NCBI GenBank assembly: GCA_947496465.1
Contig: CANMCX010000012.1
Location: forward strand, 49,631 to 113,630
From: Marinifilum_A sediminis
GTDB taxonomy: Bacteria > Bacteroidota > Bacteroidia > Bacteroidales > Marinifilaceae
Reading direction: 5' to 3'
Length of the DNA: 64,000 nucleotides
The position numbers and the translations under genes are program-made. The notes under the pieces are model-generated. The model ran no database searches and was not told the origin of the DNA. It saw only the letters and a program-made list of their open reading frames with translations. Shown here one piece after another: positions 16,602-25,965 of the stretch. Within the stretch, counting starts at the first letter, position 1; each line of letters begins with the position of its first letter.

Positions 16602-17783
16602 TTACTTCTTTAGAAATGAGATAGCCAGCCATGCCATTACACTCATTGATGTTTCCAAAGCATTTTCATTTGCTTCGAAATTAGATGTGTGTAGTGATCC
16701 ATCTATATCAGATTTTACTCCGAAACGATAAAATGTAACAGGATACTTTTGAGAATAGAACCCAAAATCTTCAGTAGTCATTCTAATATCCATGTTTGTT
16801 ACACGTTTTGCTCCAATTAAATCAATGGCATTTTGTTTGGCTTCATCAGTCAATTTATCATCGTTTACCAAAAATGGGTAACCGTGTTTGATATCAACAT
16901 CACATTCTGCACCCATTCCTTTAGCTGTTGATTGTGCAATATCTGTAATCAATTGCTTTGCTTTAGCTCTCCATTCTTCGTTCATGGTTCTGAAGGTTCC
17001 GGCAATTTTAACTTCATCAGGAATGATATTGGTCGCTCCTTTGGCTTCAATTTTTCCAAATGACAATACCGTTGGGATACGAGCATCGCAATGTCTGCTT
17101 ACGATTTGTTGAAGTGCAACTATAATATGCGAAGCGATAAGAACATTATCCGTGCATCGGTGTGGCATGGCGGCATGACCTCCTTTTCCTTTAACTGTAA
17201 GATAAATTTCATCACCCGATGCCATATACATTCCCGAACGGAATCCTACCGTTCCTGTTGGCATATCTGGTAAAACATGTTGACCTAAGATCCATTCTGG
17301 TTCGGGTGTAAGAGCTCCTTCCTCCATCATTAATCTGGCTCCGCCTGGTAACAATTCTTCACCGGGTTGGAATAGGAGTAGTATTGTGCCTTCCCAATTG
17401 GCTTTAAATTCATTTAATATTTTAGCGGTACCCAATAAACTTGCCATGTGCATATCATGACCACAAGCATGCATTACTCCATCATTGATGGAACAGTGTT
17501 TGTTGTTTGGATTTTCTTTTATTGGCAATGCATCCATATCTGCACGTAATGCAATTACTTTTTTATTTGGATTTTTACCTTTTATTTTACCAACAATACC
17601 TGTTTTTACAAAGCCATTTGTATAGGAAATACCAAAATCGTCAAGTTTAGATTGGATAAATTTAGAAGTTTCAAATTCTTGAAACGATAGTTCAGGATTT
17701 TTGTGTAAATGAGTCCGTATTTCGGTTATTTCTGAAACTATAGTTTTTGCATATTTACTTAAGGCACTTTTCAATTCAATCAT
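16602..17783 (-). CDS. M20 family metal-dependent amidohydrolase
   Basis: The enzyme has 393 residues and no signal peptide. It belongs to the M20D amidohydrolase/peptidase group (N-acyl-amino-acid amidohydrolase, hippurate hydrolase and N-acetyl-diaminopimelate deacetylase relatives). Visible features are the start THLHKNPELSFQEFETS, the metal-site motif MHACGHDMHMASLLG, FQPGEELLPGGARLM with its Glu ligands, GGHAAMPH in the lid domain and a C-terminal MTTEDFGFY motif with the last Glu. The exact acyl-amino acid substrate is undetermined. It appears monocistronic; TAGATTTG on the minus strand at 17840-17847 may be its -7 element. Confidence 0.9.
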   Translation of the reverse strand: MIELKSALSKYAKTIVSEITEIRTHLHKNPELSFQEFETSKFIQSKLDDFGISYTNGFVKTGIVGKIKGKNPNKKVIALRADMDALPIKENPNNKHCSINDGVMHACGHDMHMASLLGTAKILNEFKANWEGTILLLFQPGEELLPGGARLMMEEGALTPEPEWILGQHVLPDMPTGTVGFRSGMYMASGDEIYLTVKGKGGHAAMPHRCTDNVLIASHIIVALQQIVSRHCDARIPTVLSFGKIEAKGATNIIPDEVKIAGTFRTMNEEWRAKAKQLITDIAQSTAKGMGAECDVDIKHGYPFLVNDDKLTDEAKQNAIDLIGAKRVTNMDIRMTTEDFGFYSQKYPVTFYRFGVKSDIDGSLHTSNFEANENALETSMSVMAWLAISFLKK

Positions 17784-18092
17784 ACTTGCTTAAAGATGTG
17801 GTTTATTTAATATCAAATATCTTTTTAAGTTGGTTATTACAAATCTAAGAATTGTTTGGAGATTTTATGGATATTATTTTTTGACATTATTGGTTTAATT
17901 ATTGTACGAATGTGGATAATAACTTCACAGAACTGTATTGGAAAGCATTAACAAGTATTTAACGATAGTACGAGATTATTTTCGGTAAAAATGCTTAGTT
18001 TTGTATGGTTTGTAATTTTTTGGGAGAAAAATTAAACTCTTTTGTTACTTTACCGTAATAATCAAAAACTGATTTTAAAATATTAGATAGTT
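17784..18092. promoter_or_regulatory. Divergent promoter region, M20 gene / DUF1573 gene
   Basis: This gene-free 309-bp region holds TAnnTTTG words facing each way: TAGATTTG on the minus strand (17840-17847) and TAGTTTTG on the plus strand (17996-18003). Neither has a perfect -33 TTTG at 19-21 bases. No other structure was seen. Confidence 0.4.
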
Positions 18093-19193
18093 ATGAGTAA
18101 AAAAATGATTTTTTTGTTGGTGGCTTTTATTTGTGGAAACGCTTTATTCGCGAATGCACAAAATACTAAACCAGTAATGAAATTCGATTCAAAGGATCAT
18201 GATTTTGGAACTTTTAAGGAAGAGGATGGAAAGATTGTTCATTCATTTGAATTTGTAAATACTGGTAAGCAGCCAATAATCATTAATCAGGTTCGTTCAT
18301 CATGTGGATGTACTTCCCCTGATTGGTCTAAACAACCGGTGGCACCTGGAAAAAAAGGTTTTATCAAGGCTACATTTGATCCTAAAAATCGTCCGGGACC
18401 ATTTAATAAATCTGTAACTGTAACAGCAAATACAAATCCGGCAATTACTATTTTGAGAATTAGAGGAAAGGTGATTGAACGTGAAAAGACAATTGCAGAC
18501 TTGTATCCTAGGAATTTATCTGGTTTAAGAATGAGGAACAATCATTTAATGTTCACTAAAGTTAAAAATACAGAAGTTAAAGAAGCAAGTGTTGAAGTTG
18601 TTAATGATAGTGACGGACCAATCAATATTGCTTTCAAGAGAATGCCAGCTCATCTTAAAATTAAAATGGTTCCTGAAACTTTGCAGCCAAAACAGAAAGG
18701 TAAAATTGTTGCCTTTTACGATGCATCTAAAAAGAACGATTGGGGATTTGTAGTAGATTATTTGGATATGTTAGTGAATCAACAGCATAAACCAGGACAA
18801 AGGTTAACTGTAAGTGCTAATATCACGGAGGATTTTGCACGACTGTCAGATGCAGAAAAAGCTAAAGCTCCTCAAGTAGAATTTGTTCAGAATGTTTTTG
18901 ATTTTGGAGAATTGACTCAAGGAGAAAAAGCTGAATATGTTTTTACTATGAGAAATAAAGGTCAATCTGATTTAATTATCAGAAAGACAAAAGCATCATG
19001 CGGATGTACGGCTATTGCTCCTCAAGCTAAAATTGTAAAATCAGGTGAAGAGACTGAAATCAAAGTTGTTTTCAACTCAAGAGGTAAGCGTGGTAGACAA
19101 AATAAGCTGATTACAGTAATTACAAACGATCCTATTCACTCAGAAATTAAATTGAGAGTTCGTGGTAACGTGGTTATGCCTACTTTGAATTAA
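18093..19193 (+). CDS. Exported tandem-DUF1573 protein
   Basis: The 366-residue protein has a signal peptide (cleavage near ANAQ). Two DUF1573 Ig-like domains lie at about 28-135 and 262-362. Each has the pattern FDFG...G..V.[HY].F...N.G, a conserved SCGCT with paired Cys, and FDPKNRPG or FNSRGKRG near the end. A less conserved beta region sits between them. DUF1573 proteins are very common in the Bacteroidota periplasm or surface and have no established function; the CGC motif could bind metal or form a disulfide. The gene is flanked by a long promoter region and its own terminator. Confidence 0.88.
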   Translation: MSKKMIFLLVAFICGNALFANAQNTKPVMKFDSKDHDFGTFKEEDGKIVHSFEFVNTGKQPIIINQVRSSCGCTSPDWSKQPVAPGKKGFIKATFDPKNRPGPFNKSVTVTANTNPAITILRIRGKVIEREKTIADLYPRNLSGLRMRNNHLMFTKVKNTEVKEASVEVVNDSDGPINIAFKRMPAHLKIKMVPETLQPKQKGKIVAFYDASKKNDWGFVVDYLDMLVNQQHKPGQRLTVSANITEDFARLSDAEKAKAPQVEFVQNVFDFGELTQGEKAEYVFTMRNKGQSDLIIRKTKASCGCTAIAPQAKIVKSGEETEIKVVFNSRGKRGRQNKLITVITNDPIHSEIKLRVRGNVVMPTLN

Positions 19194-19216
19194 AAAACGA
19201 ATTATTTATCGATAAT

Positions 19217-19247
19217 AAAAAGCTCTCCTATTAGGAGAGCTTTTTTT
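19217..19247 (+). terminator. Terminator of the DUF1573 gene
   Basis: The stem AAAAGCTCTCCT / GGAGAGCTTTT has a short loop and is followed by T7. Confidence 0.92.
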
Positions 19248-19358
19248 GTAGATTAGAATATTGTTGTTCACAAACATATATACTTTTCAAGATGTTTAGC
19301 TAACCTTACTTTCTAAATTTATAACTTCGCATTCAGAACTTATTTGAAAAATTGAGTC

Positions 19359-20492
19359 ATGTCAGATAATAAAAAGAAAAATAACGGTCATATAGAAAAT
19401 AATCCTTCCTATAAAGGATTAAAGGTAAATTCAGGAATTAGCCAACCACCATCAATTAATCCGAGAATTGCGGAGCGATTGAAAAAGAATAAGAGACGTA
19501 AGTATTCGATAGAGGATTATGTGAAGGGTATTTTGGCTGGAGATAGAGGTATCTTGAGTCAGGCAATTACATTAATCGAAAGCTCTAAATACGAGCATCA
19601 GAAAATAGCACAGGAAATTATTGAGCGTTGCCTTCCATATTCAGGTAAATCAGTAAGAATTGGAATAACCGGTGTTCCTGGTGCAGGTAAAAGTACTTTT
19701 ATAGAAGCTTTTGGAAAGCATGTTACTGGTCAGGGAAATAAACTTGCGGTACTTGCTATCGATCCAAGTAGTGAGCGAAGTAAGGGAAGTATTTTGGGAG
19801 ATAAAACAAGAATGGAGGAATTATCGGTTGATGCAAATGCATATATTCGACCTTCTCCTTCAGCAGGATCGCTTGGTGGTGTTGCTCGAAAAACTAGAGA
19901 AAGTTTAATTCTTTGTGAAGCTGCAGGATTCGATACCATTTTAATTGAAACAGTTGGTGTAGGTCAATCTGAAACTGCAGTGCATTCTATGGTGGATTTT
20001 TTCTTGCTAATTAAGATTGCAGGTGCAGGAGATGAATTGCAGGGAATAAAACGCGGTATTATGGAAATGGCTGATGCGATTTCGATTAATAAGGCAGATG
20101 GAAATAATGTACACAAAGCTCAGTTGGCTCGTGTTCAATTCGAGAATGCTTTGCACTTGTTTCCACAATCGCCATCAGGTTGGACACCTAAGGTTTTAAC
20201 TTGTTCTTCATTAGAGAAAACAGGAATTGATACCATTTGGGATAATATTTTAGAGTATTGCAGCCATACACAGCAAAATGGTTACTTTGAGCAGAGAAGA
20301 AGCGAACAAGCCAAATATTGGATGTATGAAACCATTAATGAGCAATTGAAAGATGGTTTTTATCAGCAACATTTGGTAAAAGAACAGATTCCAGAGTTTG
20401 AAGAAAAAGTTTTAAATGATGAAATGAGTTCTTTTGTTGCAGCTTATAAATTATTAGATGCTTATTTTGGCGAAATTAAGAACAAGGAGTAA
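19359..20492 (+). CDS. meaB: Methylmalonyl-CoA mutase-associated GTPase MeaB
   Basis: MeaB is a G3E-family GTPase that protects and reloads adenosylcobalamin-dependent methylmalonyl-CoA mutase. The protein has 377 residues with a basic, poorly conserved N-terminal extension of about 45 residues. Motifs are the P-loop GVPGAGKS at 105-112, AIDPSS near 131, RMEELS and IRPSPSAGSLGGVA, the switch region ETVGVGQSE and NKADG for guanine recognition. The gene was formerly named argK. No mutase subunit gene (mutA/mutB) is within the window, so the partner lies elsewhere. Single-gene transcription is probable. Confidence 0.95.
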   Translation: MSDNKKKNNGHIENNPSYKGLKVNSGISQPPSINPRIAERLKKNKRRKYSIEDYVKGILAGDRGILSQAITLIESSKYEHQKIAQEIIERCLPYSGKSVRIGITGVPGAGKSTFIEAFGKHVTGQGNKLAVLAIDPSSERSKGSILGDKTRMEELSVDANAYIRPSPSAGSLGGVARKTRESLILCEAAGFDTILIETVGVGQSETAVHSMVDFFLLIKIAGAGDELQGIKRGIMEMADAISINKADGNNVHKAQLARVQFENALHLFPQSPSGWTPKVLTCSSLEKTGIDTIWDNILEYCSHTQQNGYFEQRRSEQAKYWMYETINEQLKDGFYQQHLVKEQIPEFEEKVLNDEMSSFVAAYKLLDAYFGEIKNKE

Positions 20493-20585
20493 ATCATAAG
20501 CTTCATCGAAAAATTTTCGTTCACAGTTTATTATTTAGTAGATTTAGCAATTAATCAATCAAAATACACATAAAATACTGTACTC

Positions 20586-21668
20586 ATGAGAAAATTATTA
20601 ATCGCAGTTGCTGCGATGGGCTTGTTTTTTGCTTCATGTACTTCTGGAGATCAATTTAAGCTAAACGGAAAAGTGGAAGGTCAATTTGAAGGTAAAGTTT
20701 ATCTTTCAAAAGTAGCTGATAATAAATTGGTAAAAATAGATTCTACTGTTTTAACTGAAGGTGGTTTTGAATTTATTGGATCTGTTGACGCTCCAGAGTT
20801 ATACTTTATTCAACTAGAAGGACAAAGAGCTGCTATCAAATTTTTTGTAGAAAATTCGGATATTAGTATTGCTGCTGACATTGAGAAACTTCAGGAAGCT
20901 GTAGTTACAGGTTCTGCGAATAATGATGTTTTTGTAGCTTATAATGATACTCAAAAAGTATTTCAAGAGAAAAATGAGACACTTTATAAAGATTATCAAG
21001 CTGCAGCAAAAGCGGGAAATCAAACTGCTGTTGATTCAATTCGCAATGTAGCTATGAAAATGGAAGAGGAAAAAACTGCTATAACAAAAGAGTTTGTAGC
21101 AAGTAACTCTAATTCTGTTGTAGCGGGATATTTAGCATACAGATTAATTTCAGGTATGGAAATTCCAGAAATGGAAGAAACTTATAATGCTCTTGGAGAA
21201 AATGTTAAAACTTCTATTTATGGTGCAATGATTAAGGAGAAAATTGATGTATTAAAAAGTGTAGTAGTTGGACAACCAGCTCCAGATTTTACTTTAAATA
21301 CTCCTGAAGGAACTCCATTCAGCTTATCTTCATTAAAAGGAAAAGTTGTGGTTATTGATTTTTGGGCTTCATGGTGTGGTCCTTGTAGAAGAGAAAATCC
21401 TCATATGGTTGAAATGTACAATGAAGTACATGAAAATGGTGTTGAGTTTTTAGGTGTATCTTTAGATAGAAATAAAGATAAGTGGTTAGAGGCTATTGAT
21501 GCTGATGGACTAATTTGGTCTCAGGTATTTGATGTAGAGGGAAAAGCTGCAAATAAGTATGGAGTTGAGTCTATACCTTTTACTATTGTTTTAGATAAAA
21601 GTGGAAATATTGCTGCAAAAAGAGTTTTTGGTGCTGAACTAAAAGCAGAGATTGAAAAATTGTTGTAA
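20586..21668 (+). CDS. DUF4369 / TlpA-like thiol-disulfide oxidoreductase lipoprotein
   Basis: The 360-residue envelope lipoprotein has a lipobox at FFASC near residue 18. The N-terminal beta-rich domain (about 24-120) matches DUF4369. A helical linker follows, and a C-terminal AhpC/TSA-type thioredoxin domain (about 225-360) carries the active site Cys264-Gly-Pro-Cys267 within WASWCGPCRRE. The cis-Pro loop (ESIPFTIV) is intact. Such proteins probably reduce or exchange disulfides of exported proteins, with electrons from an unknown inner-membrane donor. It is a common Bacteroidota architecture. It stands alone with its own terminator. Confidence 0.92.
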   Translation: MRKLLIAVAAMGLFFASCTSGDQFKLNGKVEGQFEGKVYLSKVADNKLVKIDSTVLTEGGFEFIGSVDAPELYFIQLEGQRAAIKFFVENSDISIAADIEKLQEAVVTGSANNDVFVAYNDTQKVFQEKNETLYKDYQAAAKAGNQTAVDSIRNVAMKMEEEKTAITKEFVASNSNSVVAGYLAYRLISGMEIPEMEETYNALGENVKTSIYGAMIKEKIDVLKSVVVGQPAPDFTLNTPEGTPFSLSSLKGKVVVIDFWASWCGPCRRENPHMVEMYNEVHENGVEFLGVSLDRNKDKWLEAIDADGLIWSQVFDVEGKAANKYGVESIPFTIVLDKSGNIAAKRVFGAELKAEIEKLL

Positions 21669-21692
21669 TAGCGGTAAATTAAAATATTAAGG

Positions 21693-21725
21693 AAGCCCGA
21701 TGGATTAATATCTGTCGGGCTTTTT
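21693..21725 (+). terminator. Terminator of the TlpA-like gene
   Basis: The stem AGCCCGA / TCGGGCT has a 14-base loop and is followed by T5. Confidence 0.85.
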
Positions 21726-21813
21726 GTTTGTAGGTTGATTTTGTCTAAATTCAATAGTTGAAAGTATGTTGTAGAGTTATTGAATTTTAGTGTACATTTC
21801 AAGTGGATTTTCA

Positions 21814-21842
21814 TTGTTGAATGAAAAAATTATATACTTTTG
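21814..21842 (+). promoter_or_regulatory. Promoter of the metal ABC transporter operon
   Basis: TTG (21814-21816) and then TACTTTTG (21835-21842) lie 18 bases apart and end 39 bases before the lipoprotein start codon. No Zur- or MntR-type palindrome was recognised. Confidence 0.5.
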
Positions 21843-21881
21843 TTATTTAAAATAGATCTAAATAAAATAATCATAAAACAA

Positions 21882-22748
21882 ATGCGATTAATAAACATTA
21901 TTACTCTCTTTCTGATGCTTTCTATTGTCTCTTGTCAATCAGGCAAAGTTGATAAAAATGAGAATCAAATATCGGTTAGTATATTACCTCAGAAATATTT
22001 TATAGAGAAAATAGCTGGTGATGATTTTAATATTAATGTATTGATTCCTCCCGGAGCCAGTCCAGCTACTTATGAGCCTACTCCTTCACAAATGAAAGGA
22101 GTTGCGAAATCGATAGCTTATTTTAAAATTGGTCATATTCCATTTGAATATGCTTGGTTAAATAATTTAATTGAAGGTGCTGGAGAAATAAAAGTTATAG
22201 ACCTATCAGAAGGAATTGAATTGATTCGCGGTCCTGAAGTTCGTCATGGAGATCATTTTCATAAAGGAGGAATTGATCCTCATATTTGGTCTTCTCCGAA
22301 ATCAATGAAAATTGTAGCAGAAAATATCTACAAAGAATTGATTCAGATGAATCCGAAGGAAAAGATGAAATATCAAGCGAATTACAATCGGTTTTTAGCC
22401 GAATTGGAAAACTTGAATCAAGTTGGAAAAAGTGTAATAGATAGTTCAGGACATAAAGCTTTTATGATATTTCACCCTGCCTTATCATATCTGGCAAGAG
22501 ATTATGGTTTAGAGCAAATTGCCATTGAGGTGGATGGAAAAGATCCATCCCCTGCACAAATGAAAAATTTAGTACTAAAGGCAAAAGAGCATCACATTAA
22601 AGTTGTATTTATTCAGAAGCAATTTAATATGGATAATGCGGAAGCTATTGCTAAGGAAATAGGAGCAAGAGTTGAGCAGATTGATCCGTTGAGTGAAAAT
22701 TGGTCGGCTGAAATGAATCGAATAATTGAATTATTAAGAACAAACTAA
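21882..22748 (+). CDS. Metal (zinc/manganese-type) ABC transporter substrate-binding lipoprotein
   Basis: This cluster A-I solute-binding protein has 288 residues from the ATG at 21882. An in-frame upstream start overlaps the promoter and lacks a signal sequence, so I reject it. The lipobox is SIVSCQ. The family opening VSILPQKYFIEKIAGDDF and the motif IPPGASPATYEPTPSQ are clear. Metal ligands appear as a short His stretch (RHGDHFHKGGIDPHIW) and a later FHPALSYLARDYGL. The His-rich loop is short compared with ZnuA, so zinc or manganese cannot be separated. It is the first gene of a three-gene importer operon with the ATPase and permease. Confidence 0.92.
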   Translation: MRLINIITLFLMLSIVSCQSGKVDKNENQISVSILPQKYFIEKIAGDDFNINVLIPPGASPATYEPTPSQMKGVAKSIAYFKIGHIPFEYAWLNNLIEGAGEIKVIDLSEGIELIRGPEVRHGDHFHKGGIDPHIWSSPKSMKIVAENIYKELIQMNPKEKMKYQANYNRFLAELENLNQVGKSVIDSSGHKAFMIFHPALSYLARDYGLEQIAIEVDGKDPSPAQMKNLVLKAKEHHIKVVFIQKQFNMDNAEAIAKEIGARVEQIDPLSENWSAEMNRIIELLRTN

Positions 22749-22776
22749 CATTTGGTTTTCCTAACATAGATAAGGA

Positions 22777-23517
22777 ATGAATACTCTTTTGGAATTAAAA
22801 TCCGTCACGGCTGCCTACGATGATAATGTTGTATTGCAAGACGTCGATCTACTTGTTAAGGAAAAAGATTTTCTTGGCATAATTGGTCCGAACGGAGGAG
22901 GAAAAACAACATTGTTAAAGGTGATTTTGGGAACACTAAAACCTGTTAGTGGACAAATTAATTCAAATGGAAGTGAGAACTGTTCAATTGGCTATTTGCC
23001 TCAAGTAAATCGCATCGATAAGAAATTTCCAATATCTGTTCGTGAAGTTGTACTTTCAGGATTAATGTCTCAGAAAGGAATATTTGGTCGTTATAGTTCT
23101 GAAAATAAAAAACGAGCTAATTCTTTAATGAAACAAATGGGTATTCTTCATTTAAAAGGAAAGAATATTGGAGAATTATCGGGAGGACAATTGCAACGAG
23201 TATTTTTGTGTAGAGCAATAATTTCTGATCCTCAACTGTTGATATTAGATGAGCCGGAAACCTATGTAGATAGTAGTTTTGAAGGTGAACTTTACGATAT
23301 TTTAGATGGATTGAATGAAAAAATGGCAATTGTTGTTGTATCACACGATGTAGGAACCATTTGTTCCCATGTAAAAACCATAGCTTGTGTAAACAAGACA
23401 CTGTGTTATCACGATTCGAATGTAATTTCAGAAGAACAATTGAAAGCATATAATTGTCCATTAGATTTGATTACTCATGGCGAAGTTCCTCACCGAGTTT
23501 TGAAGCACCACAATTAA
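22777..23517 (+). CDS. Metal ABC transporter ATP-binding protein
   Basis: This 246-residue ATPase couples ATP hydrolysis to the metal importer. Walker A GPNGGGKTT is near residues 36-44, the Q-loop is at LPQVNR, the signature LSGGQLQRV near 132-140 and Walker B LLILDEPE near 155; the usual T after DEP is Glu-Thr here. The switch His sits in VVSHDVG. Sequence and context place it in the ZnuC/MntB group. It begins 28 bases after the binding-protein gene and ends 2 bases before the permease start. Confidence 0.93.
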   Translation: MNTLLELKSVTAAYDDNVVLQDVDLLVKEKDFLGIIGPNGGGKTTLLKVILGTLKPVSGQINSNGSENCSIGYLPQVNRIDKKFPISVREVVLSGLMSQKGIFGRYSSENKKRANSLMKQMGILHLKGKNIGELSGGQLQRVFLCRAIISDPQLLILDEPETYVDSSFEGELYDILDGLNEKMAIVVVSHDVGTICSHVKTIACVNKTLCYHDSNVISEEQLKAYNCPLDLITHGEVPHRVLKHHN

Positions 23518-23519
23518 TT

Positions 23520-24371
23520 ATGAACGAATTACTCGAATTATTTAAGTATCAATTTTTCCTAAATGGAGTTGGCGCCGCTTTACTGGCAAGTATTTCTTGT
23601 GGAATTATTGGATCATATATTGTCGCCAAACGGATTGTATTTATTAGTGGAGGAATAACTCACGCCTCGTTTGGAGGAATTGGGATCGCCTGGTTTTTGG
23701 GTTTAAATCCTGTTTTGGGAGCTGCCGTATTTGGTGTGCTTTCAGCCTTGGGAATCGAATGGCTGACAAAAAAAACAGATGTGCGTCAGGATTCTGTAAT
23801 TGGAATACTTTGGGCATTTGGAATGGCTGTAGGAATTATTTTCATATACATGACTCCTGGTTATGCACCAAATTTAATGAGTTATCTGTTTGGAAATATA
23901 TTAACCGTTGGAGCCTTGGATTTGTACCTTTTATTGGGGCTCTGTTTGTTAACAGGCTTGATTTTCTCACTTATGTTGAGACCCATTTTATTTATGGCTT
24001 TCGATGAGGAATATGCAAGAACGCAGAAAACTCCGGTACAGTTTTTAAATTATTTAATGATAGCCCTGGTTGCCTTGGCAATTGTTTTAAACATCCGAGT
24101 TGTGGGAATTATATTGGTTATATCGTTTTTAACGATACCACAGACCATTGCTAACATGTTTACACAAGACTTTAAAAAATTGATTTATGGATCGATTGGA
24201 TTTGGAGTTCTTGGTTCATTTTTAGGCTTATTGGTTGCCTATAAAATAAATGCTCCATCAGGAGCAACCATTATATTTTCTTTTGTGATGCTATTTATTG
24301 TAGCTAAATTGGTTCAAATCAGTATGGTTGCGATCAAAAGAAAACGAAAATCAATATCAAATTTAAAATAA
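23520..24371 (+). CDS. Metal ABC transporter permease (ABC-3 family)
   Basis: This is a 283-residue inner-membrane permease of the ABC-3 family with about eight hydrophobic helices. Family traits are GGITHASFGGIGIAW in the first third, RQDSVIGILWAFGMAVGI, and a C-terminal NIRVVGIILVISFLTIPQT that forms the coupling region. I take the ATG at 23520. An earlier in-frame start at 23454 overlaps the ATPase gene and adds an unlikely hydrophilic tail. The permease would carry the metal delivered by the lipoprotein. The tail KRKRKSISNLK is basic and cytoplasmic. Confidence 0.93.
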   Translation: MNELLELFKYQFFLNGVGAALLASISCGIIGSYIVAKRIVFISGGITHASFGGIGIAWFLGLNPVLGAAVFGVLSALGIEWLTKKTDVRQDSVIGILWAFGMAVGIIFIYMTPGYAPNLMSYLFGNILTVGALDLYLLLGLCLLTGLIFSLMLRPILFMAFDEEYARTQKTPVQFLNYLMIALVALAIVLNIRVVGIILVISFLTIPQTIANMFTQDFKKLIYGSIGFGVLGSFLGLLVAYKINAPSGATIIFSFVMLFIVAKLVQISMVAIKRKRKSISNLK

Positions 24372-24443
24372 TGATTTCTTAAATCATTGATTTATATAAA
24401 TTAGCAAAGCGAAATTTGTACTAACATAAACAACAAAATAAAA

Positions 24444-25835
24444 ATGGCTTACGATTTAATAGTAGTGGGAAGCGGTCCGGGCGGTTACGTTGCTGCCATT
24501 CGTGCTTCACAATTAGGAATGAATGTTGCGGTTGTTGAACGCGCAGAACTAGGTGGTATTTGTCTGAACTGGGGATGTATTCCAACTAAATCGTTATTGA
24601 AATCGGCACAAGTGTTTGAATACATGAAACATGCTGATGATTACGGTTTAAGCGTAGACGGAGTTAAAGCTGACTTCGAAAAAGTTGTAGCACGAAGTAG
24701 AGGTGTTGCAGATAAAATGAGCAGTGGTATTCAATACCTTTTAAAAAAGAATAAAATTGAAGTAATTAATGGCTTTGGTAAGCTTGTTGGAAATAAATCG
24801 GTAGAAGTTACTGCTGAAGATGGAAGCAAGTCGACTCACGAAGCCAAGCATATAATTTTGGCTACAGGAGCTCGTTCTCGCGAATTGCCAAATCTTCCAC
24901 AAGATGGTAAAAGAATTATTGGTTATCGTAAGGCATTAACTTTAGAGAAGTTGCCAAAATCAATGATCGTTGTTGGTTCAGGTGCTATTGGATCTGAGTT
25001 TGCTTACTTCTATTCAACTATGGGAACTAAGGTAACTTTGGTTGAGTTTATGCCTACTATTCTTCCTGTAGAAGATGAGGAAGTTTCTAAGCAAATGGGA
25101 CGCTCATTTAAGAAAAATAAAATTAAGGTGATGACTCACTCTACTGTAGAATCGGTAGAAGGTGAAGAAGGTAACCTTAAGGTGAATATCAAGAACAAGA
25201 AAGGCGAAATGGAAGTTCACGAATGTGAGATTGTACTTTCTGCCGTAGGTATTGCTCCTAATACCGAAGGAATTGGACTTGAAGAACAAGGTGTTACCAC
25301 AGATAATGGAAGAGTAGTTGTTGACGATTACTACCAAACTAATGTTGAAGGCGTTTACGCTATTGGTGATATCGTTAAAGGTCCGGCTTTGGCTCACGTT
25401 GCTTCTGCTGAAGGTATTTGTTGTGTAGAGAAAATTGCTGGAATGAATGTTGAACCAATCGATTATACTACAATTCCAGGTTGTACTTATACAGTTCCTG
25501 AAGTTGCATCGATGGGTATGACTGAAAAAGCGGCTAAAGAAGCTGGTTACGAAGTTAAGATTGGTAAATTCCCATTCTCGGCATCAGGTAAAGCTAGTGC
25601 TGCCGGAGCAAACGAAGGTTTCGTGAAATTGATTTTTGATGCAAAATATGGAGAGTTATTAGGTGCTCATATGATTGGGGCTAACGTAACCGAAATGATT
25701 GCAGAATTGATTACAGCTCGCAAACTTGAAACTACAGGTCACGAATTGATCAAAGCAATTCATCCTCACCCAACCATGTCCGAAGCGGTTATGGAAGCTG
25801 CTGCAGCTGCATACGATGAGGTGATACATATTTAA
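24444..25835 (+). CDS. lpdA: Dihydrolipoyl dehydrogenase (E3)
   Basis: The enzyme reoxidises dihydrolipoamide with NAD+ in 2-oxoacid dehydrogenase and glycine-cleavage complexes. The 463-residue flavoprotein has the FAD Rossmann motif GSGPGGYVAAIRA at 9-21, redox-active Cys40 and Cys45 (GGICLNWGCIPTK), the NAD site GSGAIGSEFA near 179, the second FAD motif YAIGDI near 312, and the C-terminal catalytic HPHPTMSEA. No E1, E2 or lipoyl genes are adjacent, so it probably serves several complexes. A terminator hairpin lies 22 bases after the stop. Confidence 0.96.
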   Translation: MAYDLIVVGSGPGGYVAAIRASQLGMNVAVVERAELGGICLNWGCIPTKSLLKSAQVFEYMKHADDYGLSVDGVKADFEKVVARSRGVADKMSSGIQYLLKKNKIEVINGFGKLVGNKSVEVTAEDGSKSTHEAKHIILATGARSRELPNLPQDGKRIIGYRKALTLEKLPKSMIVVGSGAIGSEFAYFYSTMGTKVTLVEFMPTILPVEDEEVSKQMGRSFKKNKIKVMTHSTVESVEGEEGNLKVNIKNKKGEMEVHECEIVLSAVGIAPNTEGIGLEEQGVTTDNGRVVVDDYYQTNVEGVYAIGDIVKGPALAHVASAEGICCVEKIAGMNVEPIDYTTIPGCTYTVPEVASMGMTEKAAKEAGYEVKIGKFPFSASGKASAAGANEGFVKLIFDAKYGELLGAHMIGANVTEMIAELITARKLETTGHELIKAIHPHPTMSEAVMEAAAAAYDEVIHI

Positions 25836-25856
25836 GAAATAGATATTCTTTATCTC

Positions 25857-25885
25857 AAAGCCATTCTGTATAGGATGGCTTTTCT
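25857..25885 (+). terminator. Terminator of lpdA
   Basis: The stem AAGCCATTC / GGATGGCTT has a 6-base loop and a short T tract. Confidence 0.7.
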
Positions 25886-25898
25886 TGTATTTTATACC

Positions 25899-25926
25899 TT
25901 GTTTCTTTCAATAATTTTTAAGTTTG
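25899..25926 (+). promoter_or_regulatory. Promoter of the PepC-like gene
   Basis: TTG (25899-25901) and TAAGTTTG (25919-25926) are 17 bases apart, 40 bases before the start codon. Confidence 0.45.
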
Positions 25927-25965
25927 TGTCGACAATTGACAACCACTAAAATTTAAACAAAACAG